Shown here piece after piece: positions 22,724 through 33,900 of a stretch of DNA of 45,247 nt. The stretch is from Saccoglossus kowalevskii (lineage: Eukaryota; Hemichordata; Enteropneusta; Harrimaniidae). Below the pieces are notes generated by a model that ran no database searches, was not told where the DNA came from, and saw only the letters and a program-made list of their open reading frames with translations. How positions within the stretch are numbered: position 1 is the first letter of the stretch; the number at the start of each line of letters is the position of its first letter. The translations under genes were made by a program, and so were the position numbers. The stretch covers positions 94,764-140,010 of the forward strand of contig NW_003113975.1 in the NCBI RefSeq assembly GCF_000003605.2. Direction: 5' to 3'.

Positions 22724-25700
22724 AGTTTTCCCGATAATAAAATTTTAATATATATCTGTCGTTACACATTTTCTAAACTTGCACTTTTTAGCGAAAAAGC
22801 GCGTACATCTACTAGTAGAGTGACTGTGATGTAACGCATTTTCCTTGGACCCATGGAGTGAGCCGATTCAGTGCGGGACAACGCCCGATCCAATGTTTAC
22901 ATCAATACAAAAAAACGCATATTATGGATGGTTTTCAAACGGATCGCCACGTCTACGGATGTACACACCGTTCGGGTTATTAAAATCGCTATAAATATAA
23001 GGGTATATATATATATTTTTAAAAACGACAAGATAAACGCAAGAAATGCTTATTTTTCAATCTTCATGTCTTAATTTCTTTTGTGAATATCCCGGCGAAC
23101 CAACCGGTAAATCTCCAAAGTAAATTTGTATTCCATCATGCATGACGTTTAGAATTCCGGAGATTCCAAATAGGGTTTGTTTTTGATGTTTTCGTAATTG
23201 GAATGGGTTATTTTTTTAATGCATTAAAGCCTTTTTTTAAAAGCCTTCTTTGAGCACCCATGTTGGGTGTTAGTCAACAGTCCACCGATGACATAGGAGA
23301 AGTAAGATAAAGTTAAAGCGTACATATGACGATTGTTGCGGAGAGTTTCGATTCCATGTATAACATTCACTGGCAATATCTTCCATCACGTAATAGTCAT
23401 ATGTACCGTACTTGTGGCAAATATTTCTGACGCCGTCTGTCTTCTTTACAAAGGTCACTCAATGATTGCAAGAAATTTGAAGCCGTTTTATCATCAAGAA
23501 AAACTGTGAAAATACAAATATAAATCACATCATCTAATATATGTTTAGTGATATCGGTTCTAGGTAATGTAAGACACTATTATGATTTCATCATAACAAA
23601 AATTATAAACATATGTACGCAGTATTTGTATATCAGTACAACACCATAGTCGCGGTATAATACATTTGCCATGTTTGTAAGTTGGTCAATAACCGATCAA
23701 CACTTTTATGTACTTGCGTATCCTTTCGTAAAGTCGTGTCATATTTAGATATATAAATTTACAAACATGTGAGGGCGCTGTTTATAACTTCAGAATATGA
23801 ATTTGTCCAGTCGGTTCGCATAAATTAAGTTAGATTTGTATTTGTAAATACTCTCCTAAATCTTTGAAGGTCAGTTACACTGTAGATATCGGTGTCTAAA
23901 AGATGAGTTAAAATAAGACCAATTCGGGTTTTTACTTGTTTTGGGGTTGATGTAAGTGGAAATTGCACCAATAATCTTGGTGGGTAAGCACCTAATCGAA
24001 ACTAAATTATGATAAGTGTTATGAGGCACGACCTCCTTTTACGAACTTCTTGGCGACGAGTACCAACATTAAGGTGTTTGTCATTATAGTTCAAAAAACA
24101 TGGCAAGAACTGACGTATGATATTACATGTATAAATTATAGTATTCCCATGAAGTACCCGGATGTGTGACCTTTATTATGCATATTCTAGTCATGTGTAA
24201 TTGTTACTGTCGATTCTGAGACATACCTGATTTTCCTCTCCAATAGGAGAACAACTCATCCTCACTTAAACAAGGCGCAGGAAGAACGTCCTACAATAAG
24301 AGTGTACAGAGAAAGGTTCTTTCATGAATACTACGCTAGAAAAATTATATAAACATTTTTTGTTTACGGAGAAACACAAATATAACACATTATTGTTGAT
24401 TTTTTTCTATAATAATATATCAATGATGTAGAAATCGTGTTTACAAATGATGCCAGTACGTGAGTGCACACCGTATATTAAGCAATTAAGATCAATCATA
24501 CCCTTACATTAATGTGCCAACACATTCAATGTTCAATCTTAGGCATACAGTAGGGTAATCACATAAAACATACTCACGAACAAATCACATAAGTAATACA
24601 GTAATCACAAAATGTACCTCTTCGTGGAGCTGCGCACTCAACTTTAAAACCAAAAGTAATAGAAAAATGTTGGCGGGCGTCACGGTAATAGCCATGTTGC
24701 GTGTACTATGTATATCAAGCTCTCTGTCAGTTATGATTTTTGTACTCAAAGTTGCACATATGCTAAAATAACAAGTCGAATGCCATAAAAAAGTAATTTC
24801 CGGTCACTAAAATAAAGTAACTAAGCAAATTTAGATTGGAGACTGGTACAATTCAATTTGTTTTATCATTCGTTGGAGTTGTTGTCAGGGAAATCTCCTT
24901 GTAACCATGAAAGAATAAGTGTCCCATGAGTTGAAACATCTGTTGCTATACAGAAGAGACCTTAAACGGCGACTTAGATGTGGGCCCTATGTTGTTATGT
25001 TCGGAAATTTAGTCTATATTATTTAAAATTACACTAAGAGATCATCCATAATGTTGCACTGTGATCGCAGTAATTGGCAATCCCGGACAATCCTCAAAAA
25101 TTTCCCACAATGCAATTCAGACCATCATTTCATATATTCCTCAATAAAGCTTTAGGTATGATCGCAGAGTGCAAATTTAAGAAAATGGGTTTCTCTCAAC
25201 AATGTACCAAGTATGCTTCTACTCTAATTATGTTATTTTTTAGTTGTAGATTTGACATCTACATCCTTAAATGTACCGCATCACATAAATATGTATTCCT
25301 TTAAATTTGGTTTTAAAAACAAAGGTAAACGTAGATTTTTAAGTTGTGCGGATTGAAAGAAGAGTTGTATAATGAAAACGGGGTTTAGCTCGAAATAAAT
25401 ATGTGTTGTTTACCCGCAAACATACGAGGCACAACAAACGCTAATACGATAGAACATGCCTCGATCGATCACAGAGAAGATTCGTGTTACCGGCGTGATC
25501 TCACTGTCGTTTCAATTCAGTCGTAAACAATCATTAAATTGACTTAGTAATGATCCTACGGGTTCAAAGGGTCAAGCGTAAAGTGGATGATTTTCCATTA
25601 CCCACACAGCTGCAAGACTCAGTGTTCTAAAGTATCTAAAGCGGTTTGGGAAATAAATATGCAAATTTCGTGAGACTCACTGCGTATTTTCAGAATGTCA

Positions 25701-25931
25701 AACGCGAAAAGGGAACCCATTTGTACAATAATATTTCGAAGGAAATATATACCTTTTCAGTGACTATACATATGGTTCTTTTTTTTGACAATTATAATGT
25801 ATGATATAAATAAGCGATTGTTAAAATTTAATTTAACAATTATGTTTGGTGATTTTTCGATTAGTTTCATTAAAATTGAATGCTAAACAAGTTGACCGTT
25901 GAGACAGTTCGAAAAAAAGGAGTCAATTCCA
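22724..25931. other. Intergenic region without a recognised gene
   Basis: This AT-rich stretch has open frames shorter than 80 codons, none with a recognisable domain or consistent splice partners. No RNA gene or well-formed repeat was seen. Confidence 0.55.
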
Positions 25932-26145
25932 GACCAGTGGCGGCGGCACATGGGGACAGAGCTGAAACCTCTTGTGTCAGCAAAATTTGCCACTCAGAAT
26001 GCAGGAAATCGCGTTTCAGGGGGTCTATATTTAAAAAATTTGAGAGCCTCGGAACTGCCCGGACCCCCGGTAGTAAGGTCGCGATTCGGCGCAAGGATGG
26101 TGAGCAGATCTCTCCCCTCCTTCGTGCCGCTGCATCTGCAGACAC
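25932..26145 (+). repeat. Dispersed GC-richer repeat, copy 2
   Basis: It begins CCAGTGGCGGCGGCACA and shares TGTGTCAGCAAAATTTG and CGCGTTTCAG with the copy at 21133-21355, in the same orientation. Its higher GC content leaves several frames open on both strands over the same 250 bp, which are not genes. Confidence 0.65.
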
Positions 26146-26955
26146 TTTCTTTCAAAAATAAGTCCTAGTTGGCGGCACGTCTTAACACAAATTTCCACGT
26201 TCGAGAAAGAGGTTCTGTTACCGTACCGTTGTATATGAATCATTAAAAAGTACAGTCGTAATCATGCATTAATTTTGTATCATAACTTCTTCTTATAGTA
26301 TAACAGCCTGAGGTATAAGGATTCGCAATATATTTGACACGCCGACAAATTATATTTATAATGGTTCATTTGTTAGAACAAGTTCCTCTCCAGCCAAGCC
26401 GTTTCTGCAGTGGAAACCTTCACAAATTCAGATGACATACTAGTAGTTGATTATGATAATAATCTATCCCCGACTTTAAAGTTCGATGTTAATGCAAGAT
26501 CACGTAATTGATTCGTACCACGTGATCGCATAGCAGCACATAGTAATAATGAACAATTTACGTTTTCCTATTCAAATACATTCCCATTCTTTATTACATC
26601 TTTTTCTACGACCCGGTTACGAGATCTATGTTCTTTAGTACGCGTTTTACATAATGAACATCAAGTGAGACACTAGATGTGATGATCGTGACTTTGAAGA
26701 TTCGGGGAGTATTTAAAAACAATTCTGGTGAGAATTGTTATAGTTAATTGATTATTTACTTGAGGTACACATCTGAGAAAGGAATAGATTAGAATAAAAT
26801 TGTAGCCAAATACCGGTGTCTGACTTTGTGACCTGAAAATGTAAAATCTGCCAGAAACATCCAATGAAAACAACGGTTGAGTAAGTTGCATTAAAAGCTC
26901 ACATAATTAAGTTGCTGCATAACTGTTTTCAATAATATAATTTTCAATAATTTTC
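26146..26955. other. Intergenic region without a recognised gene
   Basis: It is non-coding by appearance and lies between a dispersed repeat and a TTAA-flanked element. The short minus-strand frame at 26673-26891 shows no domain. Confidence 0.5.
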
Positions 26956-26959
26956 TTAA

Positions 26960-27496
26960 AGGGCGGTTGTTGTCGCACAGCGCGTGTTAAAATTAAATGT
27001 TACCAAACCATGTATTTTACACGCGTTGTGTACGTCGCTTGAGGTGCAAGGGGGATAACTGGTACAGGTTACAAGAAATAAAAAAAGCATTTTACGTTTT
27101 TAGTACAGGAAATAAAATGAAAGTTCCATTAACAGTAACAAATAGTTTTTTTACACTTTACAGATAAAGCAAATTCCTAATTTACATTTTTATAATATAT
27201 GTGATAATTTGTGTTTAAGAATCAAAATTGTAAAATGCGTACGAAATGTGACATTTAACGTGGAAAATGCTTTATACGTTTACAAAAAATATACTCTTTG
27301 TACAAATTACGGTCGAATAAAATAGCTGATTACATTTTAAACCTTGCCCATTTTTTCGAATTTAGATTTTTTATTTATTTAAATTACATCATTACGAAAA
27401 TAAAAACAATTGATTACAGCTTCCGAAAATACCCCTTGCCGACCCTCTCGCTATGAGTCCCATATCGAACAAGACGCGGCGCCTCGACCGCCGCCC
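26960..27496. mobile_element. TTAA-flanked inverted-repeat element, 537 bp
   Basis: TTAA at 26956-26959 and 27497-27500 flank ends AGGGCGGTTGTTGTCGCACA (left) and GGGCGGCGGTCGAGGCGCCG (right, reverse complemented). The GGGCGG start and the GTCGCAC block echo the elements at 17603 and 21781. The terminal similarity is weaker than in the other two, so membership in the same family is tentative. The interior is A-rich and non-coding. Confidence 0.5.
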
Positions 27497-27725
27497 TTAA
27501 AACTCATATATATAGCATTCATTTTATTTCATTTCATTTTGGGAAAAATGTCTATGCGTTAAATACTACTGATACTGAGCAAATCAGGATAATTGTTCTT
27601 GGTAAAACAATCCTGTACAAGAAAATATTATTAATAAATAGTATTGCTTATTACCATACTTTACGAAAATAGCAACAACGTTATCGAGCGTGAAGAAAAC
27701 GCACGAAATCCACGTGTAGGTGTTT

Positions 27726-27765
27726 ACTTCCGGTTTTCCCATCATTCTTTCGTCGCGCGTGCGCA
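27726..27765 (+). promoter_or_regulatory. DNAJC21 promoter with ETS and NRF1 sites
   Basis: ACTTCCGGT (27726-27734) is a full ETS site. CGCGCGTGCGCA (27754-27765) is, on the minus strand, an exact match to the NRF1 consensus YGCGCAYGCGCR. Both lie 110-150 bp upstream of the start codon in a locally GC-richer patch with no TATA box. This pair is typical of TATA-less housekeeping and ribosome-biogenesis promoters, which fits the downstream gene. Confidence 0.6.
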
Positions 27766-27876
27766 CAACGTGCCAGTTGCGCAGCTGTTTGGTTGCAAAA
27801 TCACCGGTAAGAAACGAACATGTGCGAAAGATACACAGTTATAAAATATACGTAATCGAGTTAAGTGCACCACAAT

Positions 27877-27979
27877 ATGGCCATGCAATGTCACTACGAG
27901 GTGCTTGGGGTGTCGTTGGACGCGGACGACGATCGACTGAAGAAGGCTTACCGAAAACTAGCTTTAAAATGGCATCCCG
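27877..27979 (+). CDS. DNAJC21: DNAJC21 exon 1 (J domain helices I-II, HP of HPD)
   Basis: It encodes CHYEVLGV through [13 protein letters not shown] and stops one base into the Asp codon of HPD at donor GTAAGT (27980). This phase-1 intron splits the catalytic HPD motif. Confidence 0.95.
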
Positions 27980-30900
27980 GTAAGTGTTGAGATTCTGTTT
28001 TGTCGTTGTTTCATATAACACAAATGAGGTCTGACGATGTATTCGTGTGGCTGAAGTCAATACATAGACGTATATGGGGCGGAACGACAAGGACTATGCG
28101 CTCTGAAACCCCCAAAATCACTTATACTTGTTTCTGGCCGATCAGCCCGCGCTTTGCTAATCAATAATCAATAATAATAATAATTATTATTATTATTATT
28201 ATTATCATTATTATTGTTATTATTATTATTAATAGTTTATTACGCAACTGTAATCTGCTGTAAATACAGTAAGGTAAAAATAGTGTAAAATAAAATATAA
28301 GTAATAAAACTAAAAATAATACAAAAAAATCAGAAAGTAATTAAAATACAGTAAATAAATCAAAGTAAAGCAAAGTAAATAGTATTAGTTAGTTTGCGGG
28401 TTTTCGGAGCGCGGATGATTAAATTCCATAATAAATGCTTACATTACATTACCAACTGTTTCGATGCTATGATTCGTTTCGCCCCATGGTCGTCATTGTA
28501 TTGATTTGAGTAACCAACCACATGAATATATCGTCAGCCTTTGTGTGCGTAACATTGTCAGTCCATGGCGGTAAACTAGATTACTATATGGTCAACCTGA
28601 CTCAAAAATTAGAAATATAAACAGAAGCAGAAATGGTATCAGCACCAATATAATGCAACTATTATGTAATAGTTACTAATGTAGCAAATATGGCAGTACT
28701 GTGTATGGTTTTGTCATCTTCAATAGAATCACATGGCTAGTAACCTTTCCCTGCATGGATTGTGACAAATGCTCATAGCAGTTTGACACACAACTACTGT
28801 CTGTACTTGTTTGTGTTTGGTGTTTTTCGGCAATTGATGTTTTTCAAAAATAGTTTTAATCATAAACACTAGAGAGGGTTCATGGTTCAATCTGATTTTC
28901 AATGAAAGAGAATCTGAAAAGAAACAAATGATTATGTCAAGTTGGAATTTATAGTAAATACATATAAATACAAGTTCTAAGACACATTTTGTTTTACTCT
29001 GGACATGTCCGTCCCTCGTGATCTTTATATAAAGTGTCATGTACTGGTGTACCATTTTAACGGTTATAAGATGCATTACTGTAAAATAGTTTATTTTCAT
29101 TTGGAAATAATTTTCGCTGAAGGAATGATTCAGTGAAAGTAAAATCCAGTGAATATACCTTTTTTTCCTATATTTTACATTCAACTTGTTAAAAATCAAA
29201 AAGTCTTTTCAGCAAAAATTAACTCCAGCGAAAATAAAGTATTTTACAGTATTTGGATTGGAATCTGCTCCAGCGATAAATGTTCACTAACTAGAAAATC
29301 ATAATATTTTGTAACTTTTTCACTATGCACAGTTGTCACACCACTTACTGTAAAGGGGGTAATTATTCACTGGGTTTTAATTTAGCTTATTTCGCTGACT
29401 GGAAAAATGCGCTAAATTAAAACACAGTGAATATGTAAAATTTAGCATAGAACACATTATCTAAATGATAAAACCGTGAATTTAAAACCCACTGAATATG
29501 CCTGAAATGGTAAATCAGTGAAATTTAAACCCAGTGAAAATTAGTCATTTTACAGTATTCTATGATGCGGGTCCCATGAGATTTGCAATTGTTTGTTTAC
29601 TCATAATTAGAATATAGGTAAACAGTCGGCAATGACAATGCTTTCATGGTGACTTTGCGAAACATTCAGAAATTTATCAAATCACAGACAGTTTTAGTTT
29701 TCTCTATTTTTGGCTGCAGATAAAAATCGTGAAAATGAAGATGAAGCCACTGAGAAGTTCCGTCTTATACAGAAAGCTTATGAAGTGTTGAATGATCCAC
29801 AAGAAAGGGCATGGTATGACAAACATAGAGATGTTCTTCTCAAAGGAGGTCAGTATATCTGATATAGAGAGGAACAAATGTTAGCTTGACAGCTATATGT
29901 ATTTAACATTGTGAAGCCAACTGAGAAAATGACTTGGTTTCTGAAGTGTCTGTCCTAAGTGTCTTAATGTATATAATTCTGTTGGCCATTGCACATTTGT
30001 GTTGATAATGAGTGAATCATTTTCTGTAGGTTGTGATTTGCCAGTGTGGGTTGTAGTCTGCTATTGTGGATGCTGTCTGCTGTTGTGGGTTGTAGTCTGC
30101 TAGTGTGAGTGTCGTCTGTTAGTATGGGTGTCGTCTGCCAGTGTGGGGTGTCGTCTGCCAGTGTGGATTGTCGTCTGCCAGTGTGGGTTGTAGCCTGCCA
30201 GTGTGGATTGTTGTCTGCCAGTGTGGGTTGCAGTCTGCTAGTGTGGGTGTCGTCTTCCAGTGTGGATTGTCGTCTGCCAGTGTGGGTTGTAGCCTGCCAG
30301 TGTGGATTGTTGTCTGCCAGTGTGGGTTGCAGTCTGCTAGTGTGAGTGTCGTCTTCCAGTGTAGTTTATAGTCTGCTAGTGTGGATTGTCGTCTGCCAGT
30401 GTGGGTTGCAGTCTGCTAGTGTGGGTGTCGTCTTCCAGTGTGGGTTGTAGTCTGTTAGTGTGGATTGTTGTCTGCCAGTGTGGGTTGCAGTCTGCTAGTG
30501 TGGGTGTCGTCTTCCAGTGTGGGTTGTAGTCTGCTAGTGTGGATTGTCGTCTGCCAGTGTGGGTTGTAGTCTGCTAGTGTGGGTGTCGTCTGCCAGTGTG
30601 GATTGTCGTCTGCCAGTGTGGATTGTCGTCTGCCAGTGTGGGTTGTAGCAGTGTTCTCCCCAGGCCTTTCAAGCACTGCGGGCCCGCGTCGCTTAGACAA
30701 ACAGCCGCGTCGCTTTTGTTTCGCCCGCGATCCTTGAAATCCTGCCCGCGATGCTTATTCACGTTGTATTGTTTACAAGTGTCAGCCTCGTCTAGCACAT
30801 CTTTAAAACAATAACATGTATTGATCGAAAGGTAATCCCGCCTTTGTACATAGTTAGCCTTACAAAAACAGTGATAAAAACGGAAGTCTACAAGACGTTA

Positions 30901-33900
30901 CCAAGTCTATCAAGGGTGCGGAGCTGGCAAACCCAAAATACTAGGGTAGTAATAATTTGCCCATTGCGTCGGGATGGTCTATCCCGAGTTGCTGCACTGC
31001 GATTAATTGCATTTTTACTACTTCATCACCAGTGACACTAATTACCAAGAATTAAAAAAACAAGTGAAATTAAGTCGCATTGGAAAATAAAACTGTATTA
31101 AATCGAAGTAAAAANNNNNNNNNNNNNNNNNNNNNNNNNNNNNNNNNNNNNNNNNNNNNNNNNNNNNNNNNNNNNNNNNNNNNNNNNNNNNNNNNNNNNN
31201 NNNNNNNNNNNNNNNNNNNNNNNNNNNNNNNNNNNNNNNNNNNNNNNNNNNNNNNNNNNNNNNNNNNNNNNNNNNNNNNNNNNNNNNNNNNNNNNNNNNN
31301 NNNNNNNNNNNNNNNNNNNNNNNNNNNNNNNNNNNNNNNNNNNNNNNNNNNNNNNNNNNNNNNNNNNNNNNNNNNNNNNNNNNNNNNNNNNNNNNNNNNN
31401 NNNNNNNNNNNNNNNNNNNNNNNNNNNNNNNNNNNNNNNNNNNNNNNNNNNNNNNNNNNNNNNNNNNNNNNNNNNNNNNNNNNNNNNNNNNNNNNNNNNN
31501 NNNNNNNNNNNNNNNNNNNNNNNNNNNNNNNNNNNNNNNNNNNNNNNNNNNNNNNNNNNNNNNNNNNNNNNNNNNNNNNNNNNNNNNNNNNNNNNNNNNN
31601 NNNNNNNNNNNNNNNNNNNNNNNNNNNNNNNNNNNNNNNNNNNNNNNNNNNNNNNNNNNNNNNNNNNNNNNNNNNGTTCTATTTCAAACTTTATTTGACT
31701 TGATGCACACATAAAACACAATGAATGTAAATGATAAAAAATATATGAGATATGTATCTCTTCTTTATTTCAGTTATAATGTTTGTTGGGGAAACTAATT
31801 ATTATGCAAACAAAATTATGCAAATAAGATGTATTGTTATGTAAATTAGCCGCGATGCTTGGCTTAGAGTCTGGGGAGACTGTAGTGTGGATTGCCATCT
31901 GCCATTGTGGGTTGTTTGCCAGTGTGGATTGTCGTCTGCAAGTGTGGATTGTCGTCTGCAAGTGTGGATTGTCGTCTGCAAGTGTGGGTTGTAGTCTGCT
32001 AGTGTGGGTTGTTTGCCAGTGTGAATTGTAGTCTGCTAGTGTGGATTGTCGTCTGCAAGTATGGGTTGTAGTATGTAGTTGTGAGTAAATTAATACAATT
32101 TAATACGACATCATTTGACCTTACTCGCACTTTATTTTCTCAGATAACTATCAAGATCAATTTTTAAATATAATGCAGTACTTCAGACCAGCCATGTACT
32201 CCGGTTATGAAGACAACAAAAAGGTAAAAGTCATTTAAACTGATTAGTAGTTTTAGTAAAACACAGTCCTGCTTTGTATCAAGAGTGTTCGAAAACATGT
32301 CAAATTTTTTTTTGAAGCAAGTTAATTATTTATCAATATCAATAACTTAGTTTTCTCCATCTATGGGTGAACAGTAATTGTAGCATTGGTGGCTAGTACT
32401 AAATATCCATCTATGTCACCAAAATAACAACAACATTATAAGATCAAAAAATTAGGGGAAGTCCTGCAGGGTAGACAGTCAGAAATTAAGTGGCACTGAC
32501 AGTATCAACATGCATCATTGACTTTTAAATAGTCTCATTAAATATTGGAATTTCCTATTGATATGAAATATAAATGTAATTTTATAAGGGACGACGTCAA
32601 AAGATCGATGTCGGATAAAAAACTTATTTCCTTTAGTTTGGGGGTGGGGGGTTTTGACGTCAAAAAGTTTCCATCCTACAAAAACGATTTTATTTTTTAA
32701 TGAAGTCAAAAAAATCTTGGAGTATTTGTAGTTCTATCCAATCATGGACAGAAATAACCGAAAAGGGAAAAAAACAGAAAAATGGTTTGGTTCGAGTGAA
32801 AATCTGTGCGTCAAATGAGGTGCATTTGTAAACTCTCTTTACACCCACCCGACAACCAACTGCTATGCAATACTACTGTCCGATTATCAATTTGTATTTA
32901 ATAGTGAATGCAGTCTGACTCCATGACCAATATTTATCAATTAAGTTTCAGTGGGGGGTAGGGGGGTTTGGAAAAAAACTAAAGGAATTAAGTTTTTTAT
33001 CCGACATCGATCTTTTGACGTCGTCCCTAAATAACAACCAAATCAAATCATGAAAAGATAAATTTCCCACTTTGAAAATGTTAAATTTGATTAAAAATGA
33101 TGAATAAAATCATTCTAAAACATGCTCACTAGCTGCAATCTACTTCCATGTGAGGCTGTACTATGCCACATACACCATGTCATGAACACATGTTGTAAGT
33201 ATTTCATTGCAAGAGCATACACAATGGAGAGAAAAGATGTCAAAAATCTGTGTGTTTAAGTTGCCAGGCAAAACATCATACAGGTATTTAGCATTTCCAA
33301 AAACATTTAGGAAGCCTGAATGTAAATAAATGCCACCCCTAGTTAATCCTAAGATATACGTATGTGACTCCAAAATATAAAGACAGCAAAACATACTTTC
33401 AAACTTTTTTGTGGGTTCAGGTTACCACACTACCAAGCACACTGAACAGAACTTCAATACATTCATTAGTTACTTACAATGTACAAATTAGTGTTACAAA
33501 AGATTGTGTCACATTAACCATTTCATACACAGATGCAAGGAACACATAATTTATATAAACATTTAATATGAAGAGAATGATTAAATGGTGGAAACGCATT
33601 GAATGGTAGCCTTAATTATCTTTATGAAAATAACATGATAAGGCTTACTGTGCAGTGTACGTGTTGTCTCCTAGTATGACATGCATATCAGGTATCAGAC
33701 AGTCATTGTTATTGCCACCAAGCCAAGCATAGACAACTACATTCTTATATGCCATGAATTAGGTTAACTGTTCAAATAGCAAACTGACATTAATAGGAAC
33801 ACATAGCAAATGGTATGAAACTAATTTAATATCTTCTATTCAGGGATTTTATAACGTCTACAGACAAGTTTTCCAGACGATAGCACAAGAAGACGCAGGA

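Noticed and set aside
25870-26243. Four overlapping open frames on both strands
   Set aside because: They are the result of a GC-richer dispersed repeat; none has a domain.
28729-29199. 156-codon minus-strand frame
   Set aside because: It overlaps MITE copy A and intronic AT-rich DNA, shows no domain, and the real gene is on the other strand.
30109-30798. Long open frames on both strands with [11 protein letters not shown]-type or [10 protein letters not shown]-type repeats
   Set aside because: They are translations of the 20-bp minisatellite in an intron of DNAJC21; both strands and several frames are open at once.
31080-31721. Two 207-codon frames on opposite strands
   Set aside because: Nearly all codons are Ns from the assembly gap.
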